Source: Paraglaciecola sp. 20A4 (GTDB taxonomy: Bacteria > Pseudomonadota > Gammaproteobacteria > Enterobacterales > Alteromonadaceae). Taken from it: 64,000 nt of DNA. Below are positions 8,751 through 16,745 of this stretch, piece by piece. Position 1 is the stretch's first letter. Each line of letters starts with the position of its first letter. The DNA lies in assembly GCF_011378905.1 (NCBI RefSeq), contig NZ_WTPY01000024.1, positions 1 through 64,000 on the forward strand, given 5' to 3'. Below the pieces are notes generated by a model. The model worked only from the letters and a program-made list of their open reading frames with translations. It did no database searches and had not been told where the DNA came from. The position numbers were made by a program, and so were the translations under genes.

Positions 8751-9571
8751 ATATGCCGTCTCCCGACGTAAATGGTACCCAACGAGGTTATATTATCCCT
8801 ATTGGTGGTGCTGAAGAAAAAATAGACAAACCAATGATTCTACAACGCTTTGTAGATCTTGCAGGTGGAAAAGATGCCGTTATCTGTGTTATCCCGACTG
8901 CCTCTCAGCTTGATGATACGGGTGAGCGTTATGAAAAAATATTTCAGGAATTGGGTGCGGGTAACACTTTCTCACTGCCCATAACTGAACGCGCTGACGC
9001 GCAGAAACAAGAATATGTGGATAAGCTTGAGAAAAGTACCGCTATATTTATTACCGGTGGTAATCAGCTAAGATTATCGACTATTTTAGGGGGAACCCCT
9101 ATCGTGACTGCTATTCGCCAGCTAAACGCCAAAGGTGTGCATTATGCTGGAACCTCAGCGGGCGCTGCTATTGTCTCTCAGCATATGATAACGGGTGGAA
9201 ATACCGGTATCGTGCCTACAGCAGATGGCGTAAGCCTTGCTCCAGGCATGGGGTTAATCAATACGGTTGTCATTGATCAGCACTTTAATCAACGCAATCG
9301 TCTGTCTAGGTTGCTCAGCGCTGTGTCCTATAATCCATTTTTAATTGGAATGGGCTTAGATGAAGACACTGCCGCATTTATCGACGGTGATAACGTGTTG
9401 ACCGTAGTCGGTAGCGGTGCGATTACAATCATCGATCCAACTGACATTGAGCATTCCTCTATGGCCGATGCGGGTGGCGATGATGCGCTGACATTATTGA
9501 ACTTGAAAATGCATATCCTAGCGCCAGGTAGTCGCTATGATATAACGAACAAACAGGCCTATATTAAATAA
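8747..9571 (+). CDS. cphB: Cyanophycinase
   Basis: 274 residues, peptidase family S51. The nucleophilic Ser137 is in AGTSAGAA and the oxyanion/substrate loop is TGGNQ (about 103-107). DQHFNQRNRLSRLL near residue 185 is conserved in cyanophycinases. It cuts the beta-Asp-Arg repeat polymer cyanophycin into dipeptides. There is no signal peptide, so this is the intracellular form. The start overlaps the iadA stop by four bases; an internal ATG two codons later is equally possible. A terminator-like hairpin at 9606-9638 follows. Confidence 0.93.
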   Translation: MNMPSPDVNGTQRGYIIPIGGAEEKIDKPMILQRFVDLAGGKDAVICVIPTASQLDDTGERYEKIFQELGAGNTFSLPITERADAQKQEYVDKLEKSTAIFITGGNQLRLSTILGGTPIVTAIRQLNAKGVHYAGTSAGAAIVSQHMITGGNTGIVPTADGVSLAPGMGLINTVVIDQHFNQRNRLSRLLSAVSYNPFLIGMGLDEDTAAFIDGDNVLTVVGSGAITIIDPTDIEHSSMADAGGDDALTLLNLKMHILAPGSRYDITNKQAYIK

Positions 9572-9605
9572 CATCTGCACTCGATATTTTTATGTTGTGC
9601 CCATA

Positions 9606-9638
9606 TAAAAAACAGTAGCTTAGGCTGCTGTTTTTTTA
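9606..9638 (+). terminator. Rho-independent terminator between cphB and cphA
   Basis: Hairpin CAGTAGC-TTAG-GCTGCTG, with one G-T pair, followed by seven T. It should end or reduce transcription from iadA-cphB, so cphA may have its own promoter or be expressed at a lower level by read-through. Confidence 0.7.
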
Positions 9639-9741
9639 TACCTTAGATGCATCCAAGTCGGTGAAAAAATCAGTAACAATAGTCTTCACGCTAAATTGTC
9701 TGCTCGACGTCCTACAAAAACAAACTAAAAGGAAGAACGCT

Positions 9742-12558
9742 ATGAAGATAATTAGCACAAATGTGTATGTTGGCCCCAATGTGTACGCAAATTTTCCTGT
9801 TATTCGACATCAAATCGATATTGGCGAGTTAGAAAACTGGCCTTCAGTAAAGCTGGGTGAAAATTTCATTAATGGTTTAGTTTCTGCTCTGCCTACGTTG
9901 CAAAGTCATGGTTGTTCCTATCGCGAAGATGGCGGATTTCTGCGTCGGCTTAAGGAAGATGAGGGTACCTGGATTGGTCATATCTGGGAGCACGTTGCAT
10001 TAGAATTACAACACTTAGCTGGTTCAGATGTTACTTATGGTAAAACCCGTAGTACTGGAGCTCCTGGCTGTTACGATGTGGTTTATCAATATAAGCAACG
10101 TGATGTAGGGCTTGAAGCGGGACAATTGGGCTTGCGCTTATTGACACATTTGATGCCTCGCGAAGTGCAAGAAGCACTCGTGACGAAAGTCAGCGACGAT
10201 TTTGATTTTTCAGAAGAGCTACACGATTTTATTCGCATGGCCCAACGTAAAGAGTTTGGCCCCAGTACCGGTTCATTGGTCAGTGCCGCTGAAGCGCGTG
10301 ATATTCCATGGTTACGACTCAATAACTATTCGTTGGTGCAGTTCGGTCATGGCAAGTTTCAAAAACGCATTCAAGCTACTATTACTAGCGAAACAAAGCA
10401 CATCGCAGTTGAAATATCGTGCGACAAAGAAGATACCCATAACCTATTGAATGATTTAGGTTTGCCTGTCCCTCAACAAGTTATGGTCTATGGTATCGCG
10501 CAAGCAATTCGCGCTGCAAAAAAGATCGGGTACCCCGTTGTTGTTAAACCGCTTAATGCGAATCATGGACGCGGTGTAACCATTAATCTACTCAGTGATG
10601 AACAGGTCAGTGTTGCATTTGAAGAAGCGCAACAATTTGGTACGGGCAAGGCGGTATTGGTTGAAAGCTATCTAAGCGGTTTTGACCACAGAATGCTGGT
10701 GGTGAACAATGAATTAGTGGCCGTGGCTAAACGTGTGCCTGGCAACGTAGTCGGCGACGGTAAAGCGACAATCAGCGAATTAGTCGATACCGTCAACTTG
10801 GATCCACGCCGGGGTATCGGTCACGAAAAAGTATTGACCCGACTCGAGTTAGACAATCAGGCTATGCGCTTGCTTGAAGACGCGGGTTATGACGAAAATA
10901 CCGTGCTGGATGATGGGCAATTATTTTATCTTCGCTCTACTGCTAACCTTTCGACTGGCGGCACATCTATCGACGTGACGGATATCGTCCATCCTGACAA
11001 CCGTGATATGGCGGTGCGTGCCATCAAAGCCATTGGTTTGGATATTGGCGGAGTCGACTTTCTGACCGAAGACATCAGCAAATCTTATAAAGAAATTGGT
11101 GGCGGGATCTGCGAATGTAACGCGGCTCCTGGTTTTAGAATGCATGTCGCGCCCAGTGAAGGCAAGCCACGCGACGTATCAGGAAAAGTAATGGACATGC
11201 TGTTCCCGCTGGGAAGCGAAGCGCGAATTCCAGTGGCTGCCATTACCGGAACCAATGGTAAAACAACCACCAGTAGAATGCTCGCCAGTATTGTTAAAGC
11301 CGCCGGCTATACCACGGGTATGACCTCTACCGACGGGGTTTACATAGATGGTCATTTAACCGTAAAAGGCGATATGACTGGGCCCACATCTGCACAAATA
11401 GTGTTGCGTGACCCCAGTGTCGATTTTGCCATACTAGAAACTGCTCGTGGTGGCATAGTTAAGCGTGGCTTGGGTTACACTGAAGCAAATGTGAGTGCAT
11501 GTCTTAATGTGACGGCTGATCATTTAGGCCAACGTGGCATAAACACAGTCGAACAATTGGCGCAAATAAAACGTGTTGTAGTTGAAGTCGCCAAAGATTG
11601 CGTGGTGCTCAACGCAGACGATATCTTATGTCTGCAAATGGCTGATTATTGCGAAGCTGAGCATATCTGTTACGTGACCATGGATCCAGGACACGGCTTG
11701 GTCAGAGAACATATTCGCCGGGGCGGTTTGGCAGCTGTACTTGAAAAGGGCATTAATGGAGACATGATCACCATATACGACAAAGGCGCACATATTCCAT
11801 TGTTATGGACGCACCTTATCCCTGCCACAATAGAAGGCAAGGCAATGCACAATGTGCAAAATGCCATGTTTGCTGCGGCGATGGCCTACAGCTTTAAAAT
11901 TTCCCTTGAAGATATTCGTCAAGGTTTGCGTATTTTCAACACGTCCTTCTATCAAGCGCCTGGCAGATTGAATATTTATGATGAACATCCGTTTAAAGTC
12001 ATACTTGATTACGCTCATAACCCCGCAGCTATTCAAACGATAACTGATTTAGCTGGGCGACTGGATGTAACAGGTAAGCGACGTTTAGTGATAGCCATGC
12101 CTGGTGATAGGCGTGACGAAGATATTATCGAAGCGGCCAATATAACAGCCAAAGGCTTTGATACCTTTATCTGTAAAGCTGATGATGACAGACGTCGTCG
12201 TGGTCATGATGAAGTACCTCAGTTGTTGAAAAATACGTTGCTCGAAGCGGGGGTTAGCGATTCCGATATTCAAGTTATCCCCAGTGAAGAGGAAGCAATT
12301 GAAATTGCTTTAAGCCAATGCCAACAGGGAGATTTGTTGATTATATTGGGAGATGATATTACGCGCTGCTGGAAACAAATAGTGCACTTCAATGGCGGTG
12401 AAGACGTGAAGCCGAGTCAAGAAGAGCCTTCTCGTGACTACCCGGAAAAATTATTTGAGTCCATTGAGCACAAGTTCGAATTAGCGGAAGGTCAAAGATT
12501 GGTGCATGACGAACGGGGTGTACGTTTAATTGTGGAACATGATGAGGAGTCAGACTAA
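9742..12558 (+). CDS. cphA: Cyanophycin synthetase
   Basis: 938 residues in the usual CphA layout: an N-terminal domain (about 1-200), a central ATP-grasp domain (about 210-480) that adds Asp, and a C-terminal Mur-ligase-like domain with the P-loop GTNGKTTTSR at about residue 503 that adds Arg. The conserved SRDYPEKLF is near the end. It builds the multi-L-arginyl-poly-L-aspartate reserve without a ribosome. An in-frame GTG at 9661 exists, but ATG 9742 has AAAGGAAG just upstream and begins at the conserved MKIISTNVYVGPN. The gene is immediately followed by a second Mur-ligase gene with no gap. Confidence 0.95.
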   Translation: MKIISTNVYVGPNVYANFPVIRHQIDIGELENWPSVKLGENFINGLVSALPTLQSHGCSYREDGGFLRRLKEDEGTWIGHIWEHVALELQHLAGSDVTYGKTRSTGAPGCYDVVYQYKQRDVGLEAGQLGLRLLTHLMPREVQEALVTKVSDDFDFSEELHDFIRMAQRKEFGPSTGSLVSAAEARDIPWLRLNNYSLVQFGHGKFQKRIQATITSETKHIAVEISCDKEDTHNLLNDLGLPVPQQVMVYGIAQAIRAAKKIGYPVVVKPLNANHGRGVTINLLSDEQVSVAFEEAQQFGTGKAVLVESYLSGFDHRMLVVNNELVAVAKRVPGNVVGDGKATISELVDTVNLDPRRGIGHEKVLTRLELDNQAMRLLEDAGYDENTVLDDGQLFYLRSTANLSTGGTSIDVTDIVHPDNRDMAVRAIKAIGLDIGGVDFLTEDISKSYKEIGGGICECNAAPGFRMHVAPSEGKPRDVSGKVMDMLFPLGSEARIPVAAITGTNGKTTTSRMLASIVKAAGYTTGMTSTDGVYIDGHLTVKGDMTGPTSAQIVLRDPSVDFAILETARGGIVKRGLGYTEANVSACLNVTADHLGQRGINTVEQLAQIKRVVVEVAKDCVVLNADDILCLQMADYCEAEHICYVTMDPGHGLVREHIRRGGLAAVLEKGINGDMITIYDKGAHIPLLWTHLIPATIEGKAMHNVQNAMFAAAMAYSFKISLEDIRQGLRIFNTSFYQAPGRLNIYDEHPFKVILDYAHNPAAIQTITDLAGRLDVTGKRRLVIAMPGDRRDEDIIEAANITAKGFDTFICKADDDRRRRGHDEVPQLLKNTLLEAGVSDSDIQVIPSEEEAIEIALSQCQQGDLLIILGDDITRCWKQIVHFNGGEDVKPSQEEPSRDYPEKLFESIEHKFELAEGQRLVHDERGVRLIVEHDEESD

Positions 12559-14268
12559 TTGAGCGCAAGTGCAAGTAGCGTGATAGAGCTTGATGAAGTC
12601 AGGCGCCTGACCGGGCCTAATCTTTTATGGGATAGGCCTGGCGCTATCGTGGATGTTTTATTGACAGGTGTTGATAAACAGGCGGTGTTGAAGCACTGGC
12701 AAACGTGGATTGAGCGGCTGTTAGCTCATTTTGGCTGGGAAAACGAGACACATATTTATCGAGAACACGAATACGGTTTTAATTTTGCCATTAGCGCCCC
12801 TGTGGACGCGCTATACACCGCTTGTGAGCTAGCTGAACTCGCATGGCATTGTTGCGCCAATGAACTACAAAATATTGCCTTACCACAGTGGCAGCAGCGG
12901 CTAAACGAACTTAAGGTTGAACTTGCTCAAGAACGAAATCCGCAGCTGTTGGCTATTATCAGTGCGGCTGAACATCATCATGTGAGCTGTTTATTTGATG
13001 ATGATGAATTGAGTTTAGGGATGGGGGTCAACCAGGATCGTTGGCCAGTACGAGAGTTACCCGATTTGCATCAAATCGATTGGCGCGAATATAAGGATAT
13101 TCCCTGTGCGCTTATTACCGGAACCAATGGTAAATCTACCTGTGTGCGACTAGCTTCACAGATCGCCAAAGCACAAGGGATGTGTGCTGGGGTCACCTCC
13201 ACCGACTTTATTCGAGTGGGCGATGAGATCATCGATCATGGAGATTATTCAGGACCGGGTGGAGCTCGCATGTTATTGCGCGATAAACGCACCGAACTCG
13301 CTTTTCTTGAAGTCGCTCGTGGCGGGATCCTACGTCGTGGTTTGCCGGTAACTAAAGTAGATGCAGCGCTGATTACGAACGTAGCCAGCGATCATCTTGG
13401 CCAATATGGTATCAATACTGTAGAAGAGTTAGCCGAGGCTAAGTTTGTGGTGGCCAAGGCCTTAGACGAAAATGGGGTATTGGTACTCAATGCTGATAAT
13501 GCATTAGTTATTGAGCAGTCAAAGAAGCTCGACAACACTCTGTGTTGGTTTAGCCTTGATGAATTTAATCCACTTATTCAACAACAAATCGGCAAAGGTG
13601 AACGTGCGGTTTTTGTTCGCTCAAATGAGTTGGTCTATCATCACCGAGGTACTTTTGAAGCCATCTGTAAGGTGAGTGATATTCCGATGACGTTACAGGG
13701 AGCCGCCGAGCACAATATACAAAATGCACTGGGCGTTGTGGGATTAAGCAAAGCATTGGATTTATCAAATAACGCTATTGTTTCTGGGTTGATGAGCTTT
13801 GGTAGTAATGCCCAAGATAATCCTGGGCGAGGTAATGTTTATCAGCTTAAAGGCTGTCAAGTCATAGTGGACTTCGCCCATAATGAGCATGGTATGAAGG
13901 CGGTGGTCAATATGGCTCGCCAAATGCCCGCTAAGAAGTATATTGCCATGTTTGGCCACGCAGGAGACCGCAGTGACCAAGAATTATATGCGCTCACTGA
14001 CGCTGTGCTTGAACTTGACGCCGCTCTATATATTCCTGTTGAGGTCGAAAAATATTTACGTGGTCGAGAATTGAATGAAGTCTCTGGATTGGTCAAGCAA
14101 CATATGTTGCACAGACAAATCCCAGCACAACATATTCAACTTGCTGGAAGTGCACTAGAGGGCACTAAATTAGCATTGGAGCATGCATCACCCGGAGATG
14201 TTATTTTGCTATTTGTACTCGATGAACGTGAGCAAGTGCATAAATGGCTTAGTAATTTTCCTGATTAA
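12559..14268 (+). CDS. Short CphA-like Mur ligase (no ATP-grasp domain)
   Basis: 569 residues. The C-terminal two thirds resemble the Mur-ligase half of CphA: P-loop GTNGKST at about residue 187, then RGGILRRGLPVTKVDAALITNVASDHLGQYG, here split as RGGILRRGLPV and NVASDHLGQYG, and later QDNPGRGNVY and DFAHNEHGM. The first 170 residues are not ATP-grasp and I do not recognise them. TTG at 12559 starts directly after the cphA stop and is preceded by GAGGAG, so translation is probably coupled. Such genes accompany cphA in several proteobacteria. The role is not known to me; a helper or alternative ligase for cyanophycin or a related amide polymer is an inference. Confidence 0.8.
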   Translation: MSASASSVIELDEVRRLTGPNLLWDRPGAIVDVLLTGVDKQAVLKHWQTWIERLLAHFGWENETHIYREHEYGFNFAISAPVDALYTACELAELAWHCCANELQNIALPQWQQRLNELKVELAQERNPQLLAIISAAEHHHVSCLFDDDELSLGMGVNQDRWPVRELPDLHQIDWREYKDIPCALITGTNGKSTCVRLASQIAKAQGMCAGVTSTDFIRVGDEIIDHGDYSGPGGARMLLRDKRTELAFLEVARGGILRRGLPVTKVDAALITNVASDHLGQYGINTVEELAEAKFVVAKALDENGVLVLNADNALVIEQSKKLDNTLCWFSLDEFNPLIQQQIGKGERAVFVRSNELVYHHRGTFEAICKVSDIPMTLQGAAEHNIQNALGVVGLSKALDLSNNAIVSGLMSFGSNAQDNPGRGNVYQLKGCQVIVDFAHNEHGMKAVVNMARQMPAKKYIAMFGHAGDRSDQELYALTDAVLELDAALYIPVEVEKYLRGRELNEVSGLVKQHMLHRQIPAQHIQLAGSALEGTKLALEHASPGDVILLFVLDEREQVHKWLSNFPD

Positions 14269-14306
14269 GTGATGGATACTGAAGCAAAGACCTTTTAAGT
14301 TCAGCG

Positions 14307-15641
14307 TTATTCATGTAAATGCGGGGTGGGAAATCTTAAGCTAATTTTAGCCCCGCCCAATTCACTATCTTCGATAATCAAGGTGCCTTGGTAGGCGTCT
14401 ACTAAATCTGCTACCACGGCCATGCCTATGCCTTGGCCTTCTTTGTAACTGTCTAAGCGAGTGCCTCTAGTGAGCAATAACTGACGTTTCTCTTTAGGAA
14501 TACCTGGGCCGTCATCTTCCACGTCAATTTGGACAAAATTAGGGTAGCTCTCTACGCTTGCCCGCACAGTGAGGTTGGCAGCTTTACACGCGTTGTCTAG
14601 TAGGTTGCCGAGCAACTCCATCAGATCCGTGCTGTCGCCATAAAAATATCCTTTGGCCTCGCTTATTTTTTGCGTTATATCGAGATTTTTTTGCGCGTGA
14701 ACTTTATTCATAGCATTAATCAGCTTTGCTAAGACAGGGGCTATGTCAACGGCTTGTTCCCATGCCGCTGCACTGCCGGCAACTGCGCGCTTAAGTTGCC
14801 GTTGTATTTGCACATCAATTTGATTAATGGGCTCTTTAGCATCTTCCGGCAAGGCGGTATTACCTGACAACACGGCTAAAGGGGTTTTTAAACTGTGAGC
14901 AAGATCACTCAAGCTATTTTTATAGCGGCTTCGCTGTTGCTGCTCAGTAGCCAATAAATTATTAATGCTGCGCTTGAGCTTTTCAAGCTCAGGAGGGTAA
15001 GTCTGGCTTATGTGTTGAATATGCCCTGACTCTGCTTGTTTTATTTGCTTTATTAAGTGATTAATCGGCCATAACGCAGCGTTTAAGCTAATAATAAGTA
15101 GGGCAAGTAGTACCAATGCAATCAAACTTAACCAGCGCCAAAGTGTACTAATAAAGTTTTGTTCTTCGGTGTTATAAGCACTTTTGTCTTGCAGTATATA
15201 GAAGCTGACCGGCACAAAATGTCCCCCTGCGTCAAATTCAGCAGTGTAGGCAAATAGAAAGTACGGCGTGAGTAATTGAAAATCTTCGTTGAAGCGTTCG
15301 TTACCTATATCTGGCGCTATAAACTCAGGCATAACTTGCCAGTTAAGCGAAGACAAAGAGCGCCATACTAGGTGACCATCAATTTTAATAAACGCATATA
15401 AACCTGAGCCAGGAATGTTTAGTTGGTCATTGAAGAGTTGCTCGGGCATTAATGGCTGATCGTCAGACATTTCGAATTCAGAGATTAGTGTTAAGCTTTG
15501 CACGCGAAGTTGCTGCAACATTGATTGACTTAAACTATTGGTAAATGCGCCCTCAAGGGTAAGCGCCGTCAGAGGTATAAATACGACTAAAACGAGCAGC
15601 GCAGCGGCAAAGCTACGCAACCGTAGAGATAAATTATGCAC
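14307..15641 (-). CDS. Sensor histidine kinase, PhoQ-like
   Basis: 444 residues. TM1 is at about 10-32, followed by a periplasmic sensor of about 130 residues, and TM2 is at about 168-190 (LSLIALVLLALLII). A HAMP-like linker leads to the dimerisation helix with the phospho-acceptor His in SDLAHSLKTPLAVL. The ATPase domain has N-box LLGNLLDNACKAA, G1 DDGPGIP and G2 GQGIGMAV. The H-box and arrangement match the PhoQ family. It lies three bases after the response regulator and is co-transcribed with it. The stimulus (Mg2+, antimicrobial peptides or other) cannot be told from sequence. Confidence 0.88.
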   Translation of the reverse strand: MHNLSLRLRSFAAALLVLVVFIPLTALTLEGAFTNSLSQSMLQQLRVQSLTLISEFEMSDDQPLMPEQLFNDQLNIPGSGLYAFIKIDGHLVWRSLSSLNWQVMPEFIAPDIGNERFNEDFQLLTPYFLFAYTAEFDAGGHFVPVSFYILQDKSAYNTEEQNFISTLWRWLSLIALVLLALLIISLNAALWPINHLIKQIKQAESGHIQHISQTYPPELEKLKRSINNLLATEQQQRSRYKNSLSDLAHSLKTPLAVLSGNTALPEDAKEPINQIDVQIQRQLKRAVAGSAAAWEQAVDIAPVLAKLINAMNKVHAQKNLDITQKISEAKGYFYGDSTDLMELLGNLLDNACKAANLTVRASVESYPNFVQIDVEDDGPGIPKEKRQLLLTRGTRLDSYKEGQGIGMAVVADLVDAYQGTLIIEDSELGGAKISLRFPTPHLHE

Positions 15642-15644
15642 CAG

Positions 15645-16325
15645 TTAGACTTGGAATTCTCGGCTGATGCGATAGCCGCGTCCGCGCATGGTTTCTATCG
15701 GATTAATGAGGCCTTCAGGGTCAAGCTTTTTGCGCAAACGCCCAACGAATACTTCAATTACGTTACTGTCTAAATCAAAGTCTTGATCGTAAATATGTTC
15801 GGTCAACTCGGTTTTAGACACCACTTTTTTAGGATTAAGCAGTAGATATTCCAATACTTTATATTCGTAAGCTGTTAACTCAATATCTGCGCCATTGACG
15901 CTGACTTGCTCACTTAAGGTATTTAGACTGACAGGACCAAGTTCAATGGTAGGGCTCGCTTGACCGGCTGAGCGACGAATTAGCGCTTTTACCCGCGCTA
16001 ATAACTCTTCATTTTGAAAGGGCTTAGTCAAATAATCATCGGCACCTGCGTCGAGTCCTTCAACTTTTTCTTGCCAGCGATCACGCGCCGTTAAAATCAG
16101 AATAGGGCAGGCAACATTACTTTTTCGTGCTTTTTGAATGACTTCAAAACCATCCATTACCGGCAAACCGATATCGATAATGGCTAAATCGTAAGGGTGT
16201 TCATTTAACAGGAAAAGCGCCTTTGCACCGTCATCGGCTAAATCTACGCTGTAACCATTGGTCCGTAAAAGAGCGTCTAACTGGGTTAATAAACGGCTGT
16301 CATCCTCGACAATTAAAATGCGCAT
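15645..16325 (-). CDS. OmpR-family response regulator, PhoP-like
   Basis: 226 residues. The receiver domain has the acidic pair EDD (residues 7-9), the phospho-acceptor Asp51 in LAIIDIGLPVMDGF and the Lys in YLTKPF. The C-terminal winged helix ends EVFVGRLRKKLDPEG and TMRGRGYRI. Its ATG shares one base with the stop of the upstream PepSY gene (TAATG), and the kinase gene follows three bases after its stop, so the three genes form one operon. Confidence 0.92.
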   Translation of the reverse strand: MRILIVEDDSRLLTQLDALLRTNGYSVDLADDGAKALFLLNEHPYDLAIIDIGLPVMDGFEVIQKARKSNVACPILILTARDRWQEKVEGLDAGADDYLTKPFQNEELLARVKALIRRSAGQASPTIELGPVSLNTLSEQVSVNGADIELTAYEYKVLEYLLLNPKKVVSKTELTEHIYDQDFDLDSNVIEVFVGRLRKKLDPEGLINPIETMRGRGYRISREFQV

Positions 16326-16600
16326 TAGTCGTCCTTTTTACTGGTTTTCAATACTCGTCCAGAGCGTTTATCAACGTCAACATTAACGACTCGCCCAGAC
16401 TTTTGTAGAACCTTTACACGATATTTATTTTTACTTTGATCAACTTTTAACACACGGCCTTGTACTTGCTGCTGAGCTTTTTGAGCAGCCTGACTTTTAT
16501 CTATTTTGGCACTATCGTCTTGGGCATAAGCATACCCAAATAAGCCAGTAGACAAGCTAATAAGTAGCACAAATAATGTATTTTTAGCGATATGTTTCAA
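16325..16600 (-). CDS. Exported PepSY-domain protein
   Basis: 91 residues. A signal peptide (LFVLLISLSTGLFGYAYA) precedes a short PepSY-like domain: AAQKAQQQVQGRVLKVDQSK, then YRVKVLQKSGRVVNVDVDKRSG. This is the usual alpha-beta pattern with RVLxV and VDxRSG. Such small periplasmic proteins often precede PhoP/PhoQ-like genes and may modulate the sensor. That link is inferred only from the operon. Confidence 0.8.
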   Translation of the reverse strand: MKHIAKNTLFVLLISLSTGLFGYAYAQDDSAKIDKSQAAQKAQQQVQGRVLKVDQSKNKYRVKVLQKSGRVVNVDVDKRSGRVLKTSKKDD

Positions 16601-16745
16601 CGATTGACCCCATTCACAAACGGTTACGTACTAGTTTAGCGCAATCGATCCTCCGGTGGAAACAATTCCAAGCAGGTAATGCCTACCAGTGAAGATGTTA
16701 GCGACGATAATTAGCATACTCTGGCTAAACTGAATTTGGCCTGAA

